Assembly (NCBI GenBank): GCA_017424085.1
Contig: JAFPBP010000127.1
Span: forward strand, 1-7,322
DNA length: 7,322 nucleotides
Direction of reading: 5' to 3'
DNA from: Clostridia bacterium
GTDB taxonomy: Bacteria > Bacillota > Clostridia > Oscillospirales > UBA644
Each line of letters starts with the position of its first letter. Position 1 is the first letter of the stretch. The position numbers and the translations under genes were made by a program. The notes beneath the pieces are model-generated. The model saw only the letters and a program-made list of their open reading frames with translations. It made no database searches and had not been told where the DNA came from. Of this stretch, positions 6,435-7,322 are shown in pieces.

Positions 6435-7145
6435 ATGGCAGTAGCGGAGCACAAGCAAACCATCCTCGTGGTGGATGACGATCCCGAGATCGTATCCGCC
6501 ATTTCGAAGCTGCTGGAGATGGAGGGATATTCCGTTCTGAAGGCTTATGACGGATTGGAGGCGTTGGATCTCCTGTCTGAGAACGACGTTCATCTCATCC
6601 TGATGGATCTGATGATGCCTCACATGGACGGGCTTTCTGCCGTGATGCGGATTCGACAGACCCGAAATATCCCCATTATCATTCTTTCCGCCCGCACCGA
6701 GGACAGCGATAAGATCCTCGGCTTGAACGTGGGGGCGGACGATTATATTTCCAAGCCCTATAATCCCATGGAGCTTTTGGCTCGGATCGGTTCCCAGCTT
6801 CGGCGCTATTTCAAGCTGGGTGCCTCTGCCGATGCGGAAAGCGGGGATGAGATCACGGTGGGCGGGCTTCGCATGAATCTGACCTCCAAGGAGTTCTATG
6901 CGGATGAGCGTTCCGTAAAGCTGACTGCCACCGAATGGAAGATCATGGAGCTTTTTATGCGCTCTCCCGGGCGGGTCTATTCCGCCGAGGAGATCTATAC
7001 GGGCGTGCATAACGAGGAGGCTCATGCCGTGGATAACACCGTCATGGTCCATATTCGCCGTATTCGTGAAAAGATCGAGATCAATCCCAAGGAGCCCCGC
7101 TATCTGAAGGTTGTCTGGGGAATCGGCTATAAGCTGGAAAAATAA
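6435..7145 (+). CDS. OmpR/PhoB-family response regulator, 236 aa
   Basis: This is a DNA-binding response regulator, phosphorylated by a sensor kinase and acting in the cytoplasm. The receiver domain (about 8-120) has the acidic pocket Asp14-Asp15-Asp16, phospho-acceptor Asp58 in LMDLMMP, Ser85, Tyr104 and Lys107 in SKPY, all in normal places. The C-terminal winged helix (about 140-235) shows LTATEWKIMELFMRSPGRVYS and the recognition-helix region DNTVMVHIRRIREKIE, ending with GYKLEK. Length is normal for the family, and the sequence resembles the VanR-like branch. The ATG at 6435 is chosen because AAGGAG (6421-6426) lies eight bases before it. The open frame reaches back to a TTG at 6300, but that would run through the promoter and terminator. 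The likely sensor kinase gene begins 15 bases after the stop. What it regulates cannot be read here. Confidence 0.95.
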   Translation: MAVAEHKQTILVVDDDPEIVSAISKLLEMEGYSVLKAYDGLEALDLLSENDVHLILMDLMMPHMDGLSAVMRIRQTRNIPIIILSARTEDSDKILGLNVGADDYISKPYNPMELLARIGSQLRRYFKLGASADAESGDEITVGGLRMNLTSKEFYADERSVKLTATEWKIMELFMRSPGRVYSAEEIYTGVHNEEAHAVDNTVMVHIRRIREKIEINPKEPRYLKVVWGIGYKLEK

Positions 7146-7160
7146 ACGGAGGTGTCACGT

Positions 7161-7322
7161 GTGACCTGGTACCGATCCCTATGGGTCAAGGGGCTTGCCG
7201 TGTTGTGCGCGGCGATCCTGCTGTTCTTCTCCGGCTTGTGTTATGCCTTTGCCAATGACAAGGCGGGGATGAACGAGATTTTTACTTATAACGATTTCCG
7301 TAACGCCGAAACCTACGGGGAT
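7161..7322 (+). CDS. Probable sensor histidine kinase, N-terminal 54 codons (3' truncated)
   Basis: Only the beginning is visible: a GTG start followed by a short basic/aromatic tail, a hydrophobic membrane helix (about residues 8-26, VKGLAVLCAAILLFFSGLCY) and the start of a polar, presumably extracellular region. No kinase motif lies inside the window, so the call rests on position: it follows an OmpR-type regulator by 15 bases, and such genes are usually the cognate kinase. The start is set by GGAGGTG (7148-7154), six bases before the GTG. The overlapping GTG at 7159 is followed at once by a stop. One CTA codon (codon 7) stands out because the preceding four genes contain none. Confidence 0.7.
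   Translation, partial: MTWYRSLWVKGLAVLCAAILLFFSGLCYAFANDKAGMNEIFTYNDFRNAETYGD

Noticed and set aside
4899..7052. 717-codon open frame on the - strand
   Set aside because: Shadow of the PQ-loop, MBL and regulator genes, which happen to share one reading register. It crosses terminators and promoters and shows no protein family features.
1..7322. Search for tRNA, rRNA, CRISPR repeats, insertion sequences and riboswitches
   Set aside because: The intergenic gaps are all short (longest about 138 bases) and hold only terminators, promoters and ribosome sites. Nothing matching these classes was seen.

Overview
This window looks like an ordinary chromosomal stretch from a Gram-positive, low-to-moderate GC Bacillota, most likely an uncultured Clostridia-type gut bacterium. 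The reasons are strong GGAGG-type ribosome binding sites, two sigma-A promoters with extended -10 elements, and the protein families present: MacB-like NBD-FtsX fusions, a SemiSWEET-like PQ-loop protein and a VanR/PhoB-type two-component pair. The organism assignment is inference. All genes are on the + strand and the window is densely packed. No mobile element, tRNA, rRNA or CRISPR array was seen, and no non-coding stretch exceeds about 140 bases.

Region 1 (1-5113) holds two tandem ABC transporter genes. Each encodes an N-terminal ATPase fused to an FtsX-like permease with a large extracytoplasmic loop. The first gene is cut by the left edge, so its Walker A is outside the window. The second is complete (987 aa). 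They overlap by four bases (ATGA), so they are probably translationally coupled and form a heterodimer. A hairpin with a T-run ends this operon at about 5120-5155.

Region 2 (5176-6342) is a two-gene unit with its own extended -10 promoter. It encodes a 99-aa three-helix PQ-loop/SemiSWEET-like membrane protein and, 12 bases later, a 250-aa cytoplasmic metallo-beta-lactamase-fold hydrolase with a B3-like metal site. A GC-rich hairpin follows.

Region 3 (6357-7322) begins with a near-perfect sigma-A promoter (TTGACA, 17 bp, TGtTATAAT) flanked by small inverted repeats. It drives an OmpR/PhoB-family response regulator (236 aa). Fifteen bases later a GTG-started membrane protein begins, almost certainly the partner sensor histidine kinase, which is cut by the right edge.

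The two-component system may respond to envelope stress or peptides and might control the nearby ABC pair, but only proximity suggests this. I see no clearly new biological system. The points most worth a second look are the Tyr/Phe-rich extracellular segment and extra cytoplasmic domain of the second ABC protein, the PQ-loop plus MBL operon, the repeats around the regulator promoter, and the absence of TTA/CTA/TCA codons from four consecutive genes.
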